Source: Stappia indica | GTDB lineage: Bacteria > Pseudomonadota > Alphaproteobacteria > Rhizobiales > Stappiaceae | NCBI RefSeq assembly: GCF_001696535.1 | Contig: NZ_MBQE01000004.1 | Location: forward strand, 496,001 to 560,000 | Reading direction: 5' to 3' | Length of the DNA: 64,000 bases | Shown: in pieces, positions 35,707 through 45,900 of the stretch | Layout: the number at the start of each line of letters is the position of its first letter | Numbering within the stretch: the stretch's first letter is position 1 | The notes under the pieces: generated by a model | What the model saw: only the letters and a program-made list of their open reading frames with translations | Told to the model about the DNA's origin: nothing | The model's database searches: none | Made by a program: the position numbers and the translations under genes

Positions 35707-37029
35707 ATGCTCGGGCAGGTCATCCACCCAGTCATCTTCTTCTTCTACAAGATCATCAACCGGCTCTGGTACCTGTACTGGTACTTCGTCGTCATCATGC
35801 CCTACGAGGTCTATGCCCGCTTCGTCTGCCGGCTGGACCCCAAGCTCTATTCGGAGAAGCGCCGCATCCTGGGCGTGAGCGAGGGCCGCCGCTCGCATGA
35901 GGGCAAGCGGTTCGCAATCTTCGTGATCTACACGAAGGCCGACATCCAGGTGTTCACGCGCACGGCCATCGACGCGCTGAACGCGCGCGGCATCAACATC
36001 GTCTTCGTCACCAACATGCGGGCGAGCGGCGATGTGCGCGAGGACCTGCTGGACAATTGCCATCTGCTGATCGAGCGCGAGAACCTGGGCCGCGACTTCG
36101 GCGCCTACAAGGACGGCTTCAGCCTGCTGCGCAAGCGCGAGCCGGTGATCGACAAGCTGATCTTGATGAACGACAGCGTCTATTACCTGCCGAACGGTCT
36201 CGACGAGATCTTCGCCAAGCTGGACGCCAACGAGCCGTTCATCGGCCTGACGGAAGTGTTCGAGCACCACTACCACGTCCAGTCGTTCCTGCTGGCCTTC
36301 AACCGCGAGGTGATCGAGGCGCCGGCTTTCCTGGAATACTGGGACAAGTACCTGCCGATCAGCACCCGCCGCTGGTCGGTGCACAAGGGAGAGGTCGGCT
36401 TGACCAAATGCGTGCTGCGCAAGGTCGGGCAGGGTCCGCACATCATCGTCAACCCGGTCGAGGTCTACAACATCCTCGTCGGCATGGATTTCGGCGAGCT
36501 GCGCTCGACCATCGACCTCGTGCCGTTCCGCAACAGGAACCTGTTGCGCAAGCAGCTCTACAAGCTGATCGAGATGCGCTCCAGCCAGGCGATCTCGGAA
36601 GAGGCGCTGGCGCAGGGCCAGTTCATCGAGCGCTTCGCCGATCTCGTCACGACCGCACGCGCCAAAGGCACGTCGCTTGCCGACGACGACGACGTCACCA
36701 AGGCGCTGGACCTGCGCTACGACTTCCAGAGCCGGCGCAATCTCAGCGACTTCAAGGTGGCGGAGTTCATCGAGGGCTACGTCAAGCTTCTGACCGAGCG
36801 CAACCAGATCCATTTCGGCGGATTTCTCTACTACAAGTTCCTCGGCATCCCGATCCTGAAGCGCGATCTGGTCTATCGCGGCGTCTACACGTTCGACCAG
36901 ATCAACAAGATCATTGACGAGTTGAACCTGCCGTTCGCCGAGGAAATCCGCGTCGACATCCGCAGCAAGGGGATGGGGCGCTACTACAAGGGCCTCAAGA
37001 AGGTCCTGTTCCGTTACGGCTCGATCTGA
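35707..37029 (+). CDS. RgpF-like rhamnan synthesis protein F
   Basis: This 440-aa protein resembles the rhamnan synthesis F family, in which RgpF of streptococci extends L-rhamnose polymers. Seen: a hydrophobic N-terminal anchor (about residues 8-33), then IFVIYTKADIQVF, LLIERENLGRDFGAYKDGF, LILMNDSVYYLPNGL, GLTEVFEHHYHVQSFLLAF and an extra C-terminal 150 residues. It starts 11 bases after rfbA, which supplies the dTDP-rhamnose pathway, so a rhamnosyltransferase function at the membrane is well supported by context. Confidence 0.85.
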   Translation: MLGQVIHPVIFFFYKIINRLWYLYWYFVVIMPYEVYARFVCRLDPKLYSEKRRILGVSEGRRSHEGKRFAIFVIYTKADIQVFTRTAIDALNARGINIVFVTNMRASGDVREDLLDNCHLLIERENLGRDFGAYKDGFSLLRKREPVIDKLILMNDSVYYLPNGLDEIFAKLDANEPFIGLTEVFEHHYHVQSFLLAFNREVIEAPAFLEYWDKYLPISTRRWSVHKGEVGLTKCVLRKVGQGPHIIVNPVEVYNILVGMDFGELRSTIDLVPFRNRNLLRKQLYKLIEMRSSQAISEEALAQGQFIERFADLVTTARAKGTSLADDDDVTKALDLRYDFQSRRNLSDFKVAEFIEGYVKLLTERNQIHFGGFLYYKFLGIPILKRDLVYRGVYTFDQINKIIDELNLPFAEEIRVDIRSKGMGRYYKGLKKVLFRYGSI

Positions 37030-37046
37030 GAATGAGGGCAGCAACC

Positions 37047-37904
37047 ATGGCAAGCAGGCTGCTCGGCCGGCTGGTGAACACGCTTGCGGGGGCACGGCGC
37101 GCGGTGGCGCGCGGGCGCCAGGACAATGCGCTGGACGATCGCTACGACATGCGGCCGGCGCGGGTGGAAAACGCCGTCGACCTGTTCGAAGGCGAATGGT
37201 CCGGCGCGCTGCCGGGCCTGCCGCCCAACGGCAAGCCGGCCTTCTACACCGATCCGCGCGTCGACTTCTTCGAGCGCGCCAGCGGCGGGTACGTCAACAA
37301 GCACGTGCTGGAGCTGGGGCCGCTGGAAGGCAGCCACACCTACATGCTGCAGATGAAGGGGGCGGCCTCGATCACCTCCATCGAGGCGAACACGCGCGCA
37401 TATCTCAAGTGCCTGATCGTCAAGAACAATTACGGGCTGCACAAGGCCCGGTTCCTGCTCGGCGACTTCCTGAAATATCTCGAGGAGGAGCCGCGCCGCT
37501 TCGACGCCATCGTGGCGAGCGGGGTGCTCTACCACATGAGCGACCCGGTGGCGCTGATCGAGGCGATGTGCCGGAGCGCCGATGCCATCGGCATCTGGAC
37601 CCACTACTACGACCACGACATCATCTCGCGCCATCCGGTCTATGCCAGCCGCTTCGCCGCGCCCGAGACGACCGAGCATCGCGGCGTGCCGCTGACCATG
37701 AGCCGGCAGACCTATGTGCAGCAGGTGCTCGACTGGAAGGGCTTTTGCGGCGGCGCCGAGCGGGTGACACGCTGGGTGGAGAAGGACTCGCTGCTGCGCC
37801 TGTTCGACACGCTGGGCTTCGACGTGGAAATCGGCAAGGACGACCCGGCCCACGTCAATGGCCCGGCGCTGACCTTCGTCGCCAGAAAGCGGAAAAGCGC
37901 GTGA
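37047..37904 (+). CDS. SAM-dependent methyltransferase, first of a tandem pair
   Basis: This protein of about 285 aa has a class I methyltransferase fold: KHVLELGPLEGSHTYML (motif I region), ITSIEANTRAYLKC, LLGDFLKYLE, and FDAIVASGVLYHMSDP. The glycine-rich loop is a variant form seen in several glycan-locus methyltransferases. The ATG at 37047 is preceded by GAGGG with 8-base spacing. The ATG at 37032 would add five residues. It is followed by a second methyltransferase at a TGATG junction, so both belong to the rhamnose operon. Likely substrate: a sugar hydroxyl of the polymer end or repeat. Confidence 0.8.
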   Translation: MASRLLGRLVNTLAGARRAVARGRQDNALDDRYDMRPARVENAVDLFEGEWSGALPGLPPNGKPAFYTDPRVDFFERASGGYVNKHVLELGPLEGSHTYMLQMKGAASITSIEANTRAYLKCLIVKNNYGLHKARFLLGDFLKYLEEEPRRFDAIVASGVLYHMSDPVALIEAMCRSADAIGIWTHYYDHDIISRHPVYASRFAAPETTEHRGVPLTMSRQTYVQQVLDWKGFCGGAERVTRWVEKDSLLRLFDTLGFDVEIGKDDPAHVNGPALTFVARKRKSA

Positions 37905-38650
37905 TGGGCGGAATCCTGCAGCGGATCGTCGGCGCACTGACCGGTGCCGGGGCGCGCGAGGAAGCGGAGAAGCCGCATTTCCAGCGCGACTACGAGCGCC
38001 ATGTCCGCAAGCTGAAGGAAAGCCATCCGCTGGACGAGGCGATGTCGCTGGCCGTCGGCGGGCATTACGACATCCAGGGCAAGGTGCATCTGGCGCTGCT
38101 GCGCTCGCTGGGGCTGAAGGACGGCGACAGCCTCGTGGATCTGGGCTGCGGCAGCGGCCGCACGGCACGGCGGCTCGCCGAGAGCGGCAGCTACGGCTAT
38201 CTGGGCATCGACGTGGTCGAGGACCTGATCGCCTATGCCAGGGCCAATACTCCGGCCGACTACCGCTTCCACATCTCCACCGACCTGAAGATACCGGCCG
38301 GAGATGCCTCCGCCGACATCGTCTATTCGTTCAGCCTGTTCACGCATCTGCTGCACGAGGAAACCTACCTCTACATGGAAGAGGTGAGGCGGGTGCTGCG
38401 GCCCGGCGGGACGTTCCTGTTCTCCTTCCTGGAGTTCGGCAGCCCTGGGCATTTCCCGGTCTTTCTGGGCAGCGTCGAACAGCAGAAGGCCGGCACCAAG
38501 CCGGTGATGAACATGTTCATCGAGCGCAACGTCATCGAGCTCTGGGCGGAAAAACTGGGCTTTGCGGTCGAGAGTTACATCGATGGCAATCGCGAGATCG
38601 TGCCGGACGGGCGCCTCGGCCAGACAGGGGCTGTGTTGCGTCGTCTCTGA
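37904..38650 (+). CDS. SAM-dependent methyltransferase, second of a tandem pair
   Basis: This 248-aa class I methyltransferase has motif [14 protein letters not shown] near residue 79, then [31 protein letters not shown], and [12 protein letters not shown]. The start codon shares one base with the preceding stop (TGATG), which implies coupled translation. Sequence similarity to the first of the pair is low, so they likely modify different positions. A capping methylation that controls chain length, as WbdD performs in E. coli, is one possible role, but no kinase partner is seen. Confidence 0.82.
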   Translation: MGGILQRIVGALTGAGAREEAEKPHFQRDYERHVRKLKESHPLDEAMSLAVGGHYDIQGKVHLALLRSLGLKDGDSLVDLGCGSGRTARRLAESGSYGYLGIDVVEDLIAYARANTPADYRFHISTDLKIPAGDASADIVYSFSLFTHLLHEETYLYMEEVRRVLRPGGTFLFSFLEFGSPGHFPVFLGSVEQQKAGTKPVMNMFIERNVIELWAEKLGFAVESYIDGNREIVPDGRLGQTGAVLRRL

Positions 38651-38978
38651 CGTTGGGGCATATGGCGGAAAACTGCGGTTCACGGCGGTGTTCAGCGGCT
38701 TGATCGCACCGCACCGAGCAACTAGAAGGAGTGCACGGAATGAGTGTCGAAGCGGTTTTCAGCCGCCGGTCCTTCCGTTCGCCAGGGAGCCCGACCAGGC
38801 CGTGCGACAGTGCGACAGGCGGGGGCGGAAAAGGCCAGCAGAGCCCGTACGGACAATCCGGCAGCCAGGACGTGGCTCGCCTTGCGCATCACCGCGCCGA
38901 CCCCGTCGACAACGGGGCCGCGGCGCAGCGCGAGGCGGCGTGATGCATCAGGAAGGGTCGAACTTGCAAGAAGACGTG
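38651..38978. other. Leader region of the second cysD gene
   Basis: These 328 bases separate the methyltransferase gene from cysD copy 2. The stretch contains one possible small gene, listed separately (38740-38943), which begins at a strong ribosome binding site. No terminator, repeat or riboswitch fold was recognised. Confidence 0.4.
38740..38943 (+). CDS. Possible small upstream ORF (67 aa) before cysD copy 2
   Basis: An ATG at 38740 follows AGAAGGAG with 8-base spacing, one of the clearest ribosome binding sites nearby. The frame runs 67 codons (start [12 protein letters not shown]) and its TGA overlaps an ATG at 38943 that is in frame with cysD. The predicted peptide is polar, low in complexity (GGGGKGQQS) and has no recognisable domain or membrane span. 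It could be a regulatory leader whose translation is coupled to cysD, or chance in GC-rich DNA. Confidence 0.35.
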   Translation: MSVEAVFSRRSFRSPGSPTRPCDSATGGGGKGQQSPYGQSGSQDVARLAHHRADPVDNGAAAQREAA

Positions 38979-39887
38979 ATGGCGACCGGTCGCCTCGACA
39001 ATCTGCGGACGCTCGAGGCGGAAAGCATCCACATCATCCGGGAGGTGGCGGCCGAGTTCCGCAATCCGGTGATGCTCTATTCGATCGGCAAGGACTCTTC
39101 CGTCCTGCTGCATCTGGCGATGAAGGCCTTCGCGCCCTCGCGCCTGCCGTTCCCCCTGCTGCATGTCGACACGACGTGGAAGTTCCGCGAGATGATCGCC
39201 TTCCGCGACGAGACGGCGAAGCGGATCGGCGCGGACCTGATCGTCCATACCAATCAGGACGGACTGAAGCAGGGTATCGGCCCCTTCAGCCACGGCTCGT
39301 CCGTGCACACGCATGTGATGAAGACCGAGGCCCTGAAGCAGGCGCTCGACAAGTACGGCTTCGACGCGGCCTTCGGCGGCGCCCGGCGCGACGAGGAGAA
39401 AAGCCGCGCCAAGGAGCGGGTCTTCTCGTTCCGCAGCAAGGCGCATGCCTGGGACCCGAAGAACCAGCGCCCCGAGCTGTGGAACCTCTATAACGGCCGT
39501 ATCGCCAAGGGCGAGTCGATCCGTGCGTTCCCGCTGTCCAACTGGACCGAGCTCGACATCTGGCAGTACATCCTGCTGGAGAACATTCCCATCGTGCCGC
39601 TCTACTACGCCAAGCGCCGGCCGGTGGTGCGCCGCGACGGCATGATGATCATGGTCGACGACGAACGCATGCCGATCGGCCCTGACGACCGGGTGGAGGA
39701 GCTGATGGTGCGGTTCCGCACGCTCGGCTGCTACCCGCTGACCGCCGCCATCGAGTCCGATGCGGACACGCTGCCGGCGATCATCCGCGAGATGCTCATC
39801 GCCCGCACCTCCGAACGCTCGGGCCGCCTGATCGACCACGACGACAGCGCCTCGATGGAAAAGAAGAAGCGCGAGGGGTATTTCTGA
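38979..39887 (+). CDS. cysD: Sulfate adenylyltransferase small subunit CysD, copy 2
   Basis: This 302-aa protein has the same architecture as copy 1 at 18126: [50 protein letters not shown], and C-terminal [11 protein letters not shown]. The ATG at 38979 gives the normal CysD length. In-frame ATG 38943 and TTG 38964 (the latter with GGAAGG upstream) are alternatives. It is followed two bases later by cysNC copy 2. It sits inside the rhamnose/methyltransferase block, so it probably serves glycan sulfation rather than general sulfur assimilation. Confidence 0.95.
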   Translation: MATGRLDNLRTLEAESIHIIREVAAEFRNPVMLYSIGKDSSVLLHLAMKAFAPSRLPFPLLHVDTTWKFREMIAFRDETAKRIGADLIVHTNQDGLKQGIGPFSHGSSVHTHVMKTEALKQALDKYGFDAAFGGARRDEEKSRAKERVFSFRSKAHAWDPKNQRPELWNLYNGRIAKGESIRAFPLSNWTELDIWQYILLENIPIVPLYYAKRRPVVRRDGMMIMVDDERMPIGPDDRVEELMVRFRTLGCYPLTAAIESDADTLPAIIREMLIARTSERSGRLIDHDDSASMEKKKREGYF

Positions 39888-39889
39888 CC

Positions 39890-41791
39890 ATGCGCAATCC
39901 GGATCCGACCGCCTCCGACGAGGCCGTGCGCGAGTACATCCTGTCCCAGGTCAACAAGGACCAGCTGCGCTTCCTGACCTGCGGCAGCGTCGACGACGGC
40001 AAGTCCACCCTGATCGGGCGGCTGCTCTACGACACCAAGCTGATCTTCGAGGATCAGCTCGCCGCGCTGGAGCGCGACTCCACCCGTCACGGCACGGTCG
40101 GCGACGACATCGACCTGGCGCTGCTGGTGGACGGCCTGGAGGCCGAACGCGAGCAGGGCATCACCATCGACGTCGCCTATCGCTTCTTCGCGACCGACCG
40201 GCGCAAGTTCATCGTCGCCGACACGCCGGGTCACGAGCAATACACCCGCAACATGGCGACCGGCGCCTCGACCGCCGATCTTGCCGTGCTGCTGGTCGAT
40301 GCGCGCAACGGGCTGATGACCCAGACGCGCCGGCACGCCTTCATCGCCTCGCTGCTCGGCATCCACCACGTGGTGCTGGCCATCAACAAGATCGACCTGG
40401 TCGGCTATTCGCAGGAGCGGTTCCGCGAGATCGAGGCGGAGTTCCGTGCCTTCGCGCAAGGGTTCGACTTCGAGACTCTGGTGGCGATCCCCATGTCGGC
40501 GCGCTACGGCGACAATGTCACCGCAGCCGGCGAGAACATGCCCTGGTACGAGGGGCCGACGCTGCTGGAGCATCTGGAGACGGTCGAGGTCGGCCGCGAC
40601 GACGATGCCCGCCCGTTCCGCTTCCCGGTCCAGTGGGTGAACCGCCCGAACCTCGACTTCCGCGGCTTTTCCGGCACGATTGCCGGCGGCCGCGTCAATG
40701 TCGGCGACGAGGTGGTGGTCGCGGCCTCGGGCCGGACCTCGACGGTCAAGAGCATCCTGTCGCAGGTCGGCGAGGCGCAGAGCGCCGGGTCCGGCGAAGC
40801 CGTGACGCTGGTGCTGAACGACGAGATCGACGCCTCGCGCGGCGATGTCATCGCCGCTGCCTCCGCCCGTCCGGATGTCGCCGACCAGTTCGCCGCGCAT
40901 CTGATCTGGATGTCGGAGGACGCGCTGCTTCCGGGCCGCTCCTATCTGCTCAAGATCGGCACGCGGACGGTCACCGCCTCGGTGACGGAGATCAAGCACA
41001 AGATCAACGTCAATACGTTCGAGCGGGCCGCGGCCAAGACGCTGGAGCTGAACGAGATCGCCTTCGCCAATCTGGCGCTGACGGTGCCGGTCGCCTTCGA
41101 CCCCTATGAGGCGAACAGCACGACCGGTTCGTTCATCCTGATCGACCGGCTGACCAATGCGACGGTCGGTGCCGGCATGGTCTGGTTCGCCCTGCGCCGG
41201 GCAACCAACATCCACTGGCAGGCGCTGGAAGTGGACCAGACGGCGCGTGCGCAGAGCCTCGGCCAGACGCCGGCGGCGCTGTGGTTCACGGGCCTGTCGG
41301 GCTCGGGCAAGTCGACGGTCGCCTCGCTGCTGGAAAAGAAGCTGCATGTGCGCGGCCGCCACACCTACACGCTGGACGGCGACAATGTGCGCCACGGCCT
41401 CAACCGCGACCTCGGCTTCACTGATGCCGACCGGGTGGAGAACATCCGACGGGTGGGCGAGGTGGCGCGGCTCTTCGTCGATGCCGGCCTGCTGACGCTG
41501 ATCTCGTTCATCTCGCCGTTCCGCAGCGAGCGTGCCATGGCGCGCGAACTGTTCCCGGAAGGGCGCTTCATCGAGGTCTTCGTCGACACGCCCATCGAGG
41601 AATGCCGCCGGCGCGATCCGAAGGGGCTCTACCGCAAGGCGGATGCGGGCGAGTTGCGCAACTTTACCGGTGTCGACAGCCCCTACGAGGCGCCGGAAAA
41701 TCCGGAAATCCACATCCGGACGGTTGGCCGCGACCCGGAGGAGATCGTCGATGAGATCATCGCCTATCTGGAGGCGCAGAACCTGATCTGA
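39890..41791 (+). CDS. cysNC: Bifunctional sulfate adenylyltransferase GTPase subunit / APS kinase (CysNC), copy 2
   Basis: This 633-aa fusion has the same domain order as copy 1: GTPase with [25 protein letters not shown] and NKIDLVG, then APS kinase with GLSGSGKST near residue 469 and [15 protein letters not shown]. Both active sites look intact, so it should produce PAPS with CysD copy 2. The N-terminus ([12 protein letters not shown]) differs from copy 1, and the two proteins have diverged along the whole length, so this is not a very recent duplication. Confidence 0.95.
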   Translation: MRNPDPTASDEAVREYILSQVNKDQLRFLTCGSVDDGKSTLIGRLLYDTKLIFEDQLAALERDSTRHGTVGDDIDLALLVDGLEAEREQGITIDVAYRFFATDRRKFIVADTPGHEQYTRNMATGASTADLAVLLVDARNGLMTQTRRHAFIASLLGIHHVVLAINKIDLVGYSQERFREIEAEFRAFAQGFDFETLVAIPMSARYGDNVTAAGENMPWYEGPTLLEHLETVEVGRDDDARPFRFPVQWVNRPNLDFRGFSGTIAGGRVNVGDEVVVAASGRTSTVKSILSQVGEAQSAGSGEAVTLVLNDEIDASRGDVIAAASARPDVADQFAAHLIWMSEDALLPGRSYLLKIGTRTVTASVTEIKHKINVNTFERAAAKTLELNEIAFANLALTVPVAFDPYEANSTTGSFILIDRLTNATVGAGMVWFALRRATNIHWQALEVDQTARAQSLGQTPAALWFTGLSGSGKSTVASLLEKKLHVRGRHTYTLDGDNVRHGLNRDLGFTDADRVENIRRVGEVARLFVDAGLLTLISFISPFRSERAMARELFPEGRFIEVFVDTPIEECRRRDPKGLYRKADAGELRNFTGVDSPYEAPENPEIHIRTVGRDPEEIVDEIIAYLEAQNLI

Positions 41792-41853
41792 CATCGGCGC
41801 CGGCTCGCAGGATCGGGCGAAGCGGGCGCCGAAAGCTGCCGGATCGGCAACCG

Positions 41854-41869
41854 TGTGACCGCCGTCACA
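41854..41869. promoter_or_regulatory. CRP-type palindrome upstream of the second galE
   Basis: TGTGACCGCCGTCACA has two perfect half-sites TGTGA and TCACA separated by six bases, the spacing of CRP-family operators. It lies 62 bases before the galE-like start at 41932, in the 140-base gap after cysNC copy 2. That is a normal place for control of the genes at 41932-50005. The binding protein is inferred. Confidence 0.45.
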
Positions 41870-41931
41870 ATGTTGCTGCGACGGCTGACCATGATGCGCT
41901 GCAACAAACCGAGAGACGGGAATCGGTGGCA

Positions 41932-42921
41932 ATGGCAGAAGAGACTGTTCTGGTGACGGGCGGGGGAGGCTATATCGGCTCCCATTGCTGCAAGGCGCTG
42001 CGCCGCGCCGGCTATACGCCCGTCGCCTTCGACAACTTCGTCACCGGTTGGCGGGAGGCGGTGCGCTTTGGCCCGCTGGAGGAGGGAGACCTCTCCGACC
42101 GCGCGCGCCTCGACGAGGTCTTCGCCCGCTGGAAGCCGGTTGCCGTCATGCACTTCGCGGCCCTGTCGCAGGTGGGCGAGTCGATCAGGGATCCGGGCCG
42201 CTACTGGCGCGGCAACGTCTCGGCGACGCTCAATCTCGTCGAGGCAGCGACGGCCGCCGGGTGTCTCGACTTCGTCTTCTCCTCCACCTGCGCGACCTAT
42301 GGCGAGCAGGACGGTGTGGTGCTGGACGAGGACACCCTGCAGGCGCCGATCAACGCCTATGGCGCCTCCAAGCGGGCGATCGAGGACATGCTGCGGGATT
42401 TCTCGATCTCGGCCGGCCTGCGCCATACGATCTTCCGCTATTTCAACGTGGCCGGCGCCGATCCCGACGGCGAGATCGGCGAGTGCCACGTTCCCGAAAC
42501 CCACCTCATTCCGCTGGTGCTCGACGCGATCAGCGGGCGGCGCGACGCCATCACCATCTTCGGCACCGACTACAAGACGCCGGACGGCACCTGCATCCGC
42601 GACTACGTCCATGTCTGCGATCTGGTGGATGCGCATCTGTCCGGTCTCGAATGGCTGCGGCAGGGCAACAGCAACCGGGTCTTCTGCCTCGGCACGGGAC
42701 GGGGGTTCTCCGTACGCGAGGTGATCGAGGCGGCCGCCCGCGTCACCGGCCAGCCGGTGCCGGTGCTGGAAGGGGCAAGGCGCGAGGGCGATGCGACGCA
42801 GCTCGTCTGCGGCTCCACCCGGGCGCGGACGGAACTGGGCTGGGACCCGCAGCGGTCGGTGCTCGAGGACATGATTTCCGACGCGTGGCGCTGGCATCAG
42901 CGCGGCGCGTACAAGAACTGA
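41932..42921 (+). CDS. galE: UDP-glucose 4-epimerase-like protein, copy 2
   Basis: This 329-aa extended SDR has the GalE pattern: VLVTGGGGYIGSHCCKAL, MHFAALSQVGESIRDP, the serine region FVFSSTCATYGE, catalytic YGASK, and RYFNVAGADPDGEIGE. It differs from the galE at 13886 over most of its length, so the two may act on different UDP-sugars (for instance UDP-GlcA or UDP-GalNAc versus UDP-Glc). A GTG six bases earlier is another possible start. It ends with TGA directly before the start codon of the giant glycosyltransferase. Confidence 0.87.
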   Translation: MAEETVLVTGGGGYIGSHCCKALRRAGYTPVAFDNFVTGWREAVRFGPLEEGDLSDRARLDEVFARWKPVAVMHFAALSQVGESIRDPGRYWRGNVSATLNLVEAATAAGCLDFVFSSTCATYGEQDGVVLDEDTLQAPINAYGASKRAIEDMLRDFSISAGLRHTIFRYFNVAGADPDGEIGECHVPETHLIPLVLDAISGRRDAITIFGTDYKTPDGTCIRDYVHVCDLVDAHLSGLEWLRQGNSNRVFCLGTGRGFSVREVIEAAARVTGQPVPVLEGARREGDATQLVCGSTRARTELGWDPQRSVLEDMISDAWRWHQRGAYKN

Positions 42922-45900
42922 ATGCAAGACCTGCAGATCGGGACAGCGATGTTGAACACTGGGACGAACAGGCCTGCGAAGAAGAAGCTTTTGGCCAATC
43001 TTGCCTTCTGGCGCGGGCCGCGTCCGGATTTCCATGTCGACAAGGCCGGGCCGATGCTGATCTCCGGCTGGGCCTGGTGGCCGGGCCGTCCCGGCGAGCG
43101 CATCACCGTCGAGATCCTGAACGGCGCGCAGGTCGTCGCCGCCGTCGAGGCCAACCAGTTTCGTGAGGACCTCCTGAAGGCCGGCAAGGGCGATGGTGCC
43201 CACGGCTTTCAGATCACCCTGCCGGAGCCGGGTGTCACCGGCCGGCTCGGCCTGCGCTGCAAGGGCGCCCGCCGCCCGTTCTGGCAGGCGCCGCGCGTTG
43301 CCGCCGGCAAGGTGCAGTTCCACATCGACAGCAAGACGCCGGGGCGCATCACCGGCTGGGCCTGGATGCCGAAGCGGCCGGGCGAGCGCGTGCGGATCGA
43401 GGCCGTCGCCGACGGGCGGGTGGTCGCCACCGCGACCGCGAACGGCTATCGCGAGGACCTGAAGCAGGCCGGCAAGGGCGACGGCGCCCATGCGTTCGAC
43501 ATGCATCTGCCGGAGGACGTGGCAAAGACGCCGCCGGCGCGGCTCAGCCTGCATCTTGCCGGTGCGCGCGTGCCGTTCCACGTCTTTCCGCAGGCGGCGT
43601 CCGCCTCCGCGCTCGACTTCACGGTCGATTCCGTGGGCGACGACGGCATCGTCGGCTGGATCTGGGCGCCGGCAACGCCGGAAAAGCGCCTGCCGCTGGA
43701 ACTGGTCGAGGACGGCGTCGTTCTGGCCGAGACGGTTGCGGATCTCTACCGCCAGGACCTTGCCGATGCCGGCAAGGCCGGCGGCTCCTGCATGTTCCGC
43801 TTTGCGATTCCGCAGGCGCTGCGCGACGGCCGTTCGCACGCCATCGAACTGCGGTGCAAGGGGCAGCCGAAGCCGTTCCACACGGTTGCGAGCCGGTCTT
43901 TCGCCAAGGTGCGCTGCGAACTGCCGCTGCTGACGCCGCTGGCCATTGCGGGTGCGGCCTGGCTGCCGCAGAGCGCCGGGTCGCCGGTGGAGATCGAGAT
44001 CTCGCTGGACGGCAAGGTGGTGCACAAGGGCACGACCGATGCGCTGCACGCCTTCTCCTGGCGGGCAACGCCCGGCGACATCGCCCCGCTGGCGAAGGCC
44101 GCCGGCCAGGACGGCCCGGTCAAGGTGCGCGTTGCGGTCAGCGCCAATGGCCAGCCGGCCGGCGCGGCGCAGCTGCCGCTGCACGTGGCTGCCGACGGCT
44201 CGCTCGCGGTCTCGGTTAAAGAGGTTTCCGACCGCCGGATCGCAGGCGAGGGGCTGCTGCTGAAAGCGGCGAGCGGGGCCTGCGGCATCTGGATCGGCGA
44301 GCGCCGGGTCGCGGAGCTTTCCACCGCGCCGTCCTTCTCCTTCGACACGCATGTGCCCGACCTGAAGCTGGAAGACGGGGCCCACAAGGTCCGCATCGGC
44401 GTCGCGGATGCCGAGGGCAAGGCGGGCGCCGTGGCGGCCTCGCGGGAGCTGGCCTTCCGCCGTTTCGACCTGTCGATGGACATTGCCGACGACCGGATCT
44501 CGGGCACGGTCGTCGACCGCTGGCAGGACAACCGCGAAACGGTGGTCGAGATCCTGATCGACGACAAGCCGGTGGCCATCGAGGTCGCCCGCGGATTGCC
44601 GGACGACGATGCCGGCATCGGCCGGTTCGCGGTGTCCATCTCGGCGCGTTGGCGCGACGGGCTGCCGCACCGGGTCGAGGCGCGGGTCGTCGGCGACGAG
44701 CGCCGCTGGCCGGAACGGCCGCTGATGTTCCGCGCGGGCGAGCCGCGCACCAATGCGCTGACCCGCGTCGAGTGTTTCGGCGGCGCCGTGTCCGGCTGGG
44801 TGGTGCTGCCCTGGGACGGCGAGGCGGTCGCCGAGGTGTCGCTGATCGTCGATGGCAAGGTGGTGGAGACACGGCCCGCGCGCGATCCTCATCCGCAGCT
44901 TGCCGCCGAGAGCTTCCTGACCGATGCACACGGCTTCCGCTTCGAGCACGCCATTCCGGAAAAGGCGACGGTGCGCGTGCGCGCCACGTTCGACGGGCGG
45001 GTGCTGCTGGACCAGGCGGTGTCGACCGGCGGCGGCGCCTATCGGCTGCAGGATGCCGGATACGGCCGTACCGGCGCGTGCTTCGTCCTGCCCGATCCTC
45101 TGGCCAATGCGCAGTCGCGCGAGGAAGCGCGGAGCGTGCTTCTGGCGGCGGTGGCTGCCGCGCGCGCCGGCGTTGCGCCGATCACTGTCGTCTCCTGCGG
45201 TCACCGCGCCTCGCTGCGCGGGGCGAGCGGCGATCTCGGCCCGCTGGTCGAGGATCTGGTCGGCCGCGAGAATGCCGGACTGCTGGCGGCCGCGTCCTTC
45301 GTGCCGCTGCCGCAGGCGGTGCTGCCATCGACGGCCGGCGGTGCGCAGGAGCGCGCCTATGCGCTCGACCTGTGGGCGCGGGCCAATGCCTTCTCGCTGA
45401 TCGCCGGCACTAGCCGGTCCGGCATCCTGTCCTATTGCGCCACCTCGCGCCGCCAGGGCCTGCTGCCCGCCACGACGCAGGTGGTGATGCTGGCCGATAC
45501 GTTCGCCGTGCAGGACCTGCTCGACCGCGACCAGCTGCTGGAGCGGCCCGAACTGCTGGTGGAAGAGGCGCTGGAAAAGGCGGCTCTTGCCGCCTGCACC
45601 CGCATCCTTGCCCCCTCGGCGCAGGTGCTGGAGACCTGCACCGGGCTGGAGCCGTTGGCCGGTGAGCGTGGCCTCGTCGTTCCAGCGGAGATCGGCACGG
45701 CGGCAAGACCGGCCGGCTTCCCGCAGGAGATGGGCGCGCGCCGCTGGCTGGTCTTCGCGGCTCCCTTGCGCACCCGCACAGGGCTTGTCCAGTTCTGCGA
45801 TGCCCTCGACCGGCTGATGCGCCGGCCCGGCATCGACCCGGAGACGGTCGGCGTGGTCTTCGCCGGCACCGAGGACTGGGTGCGCGGCCGCCGGGCCAGC

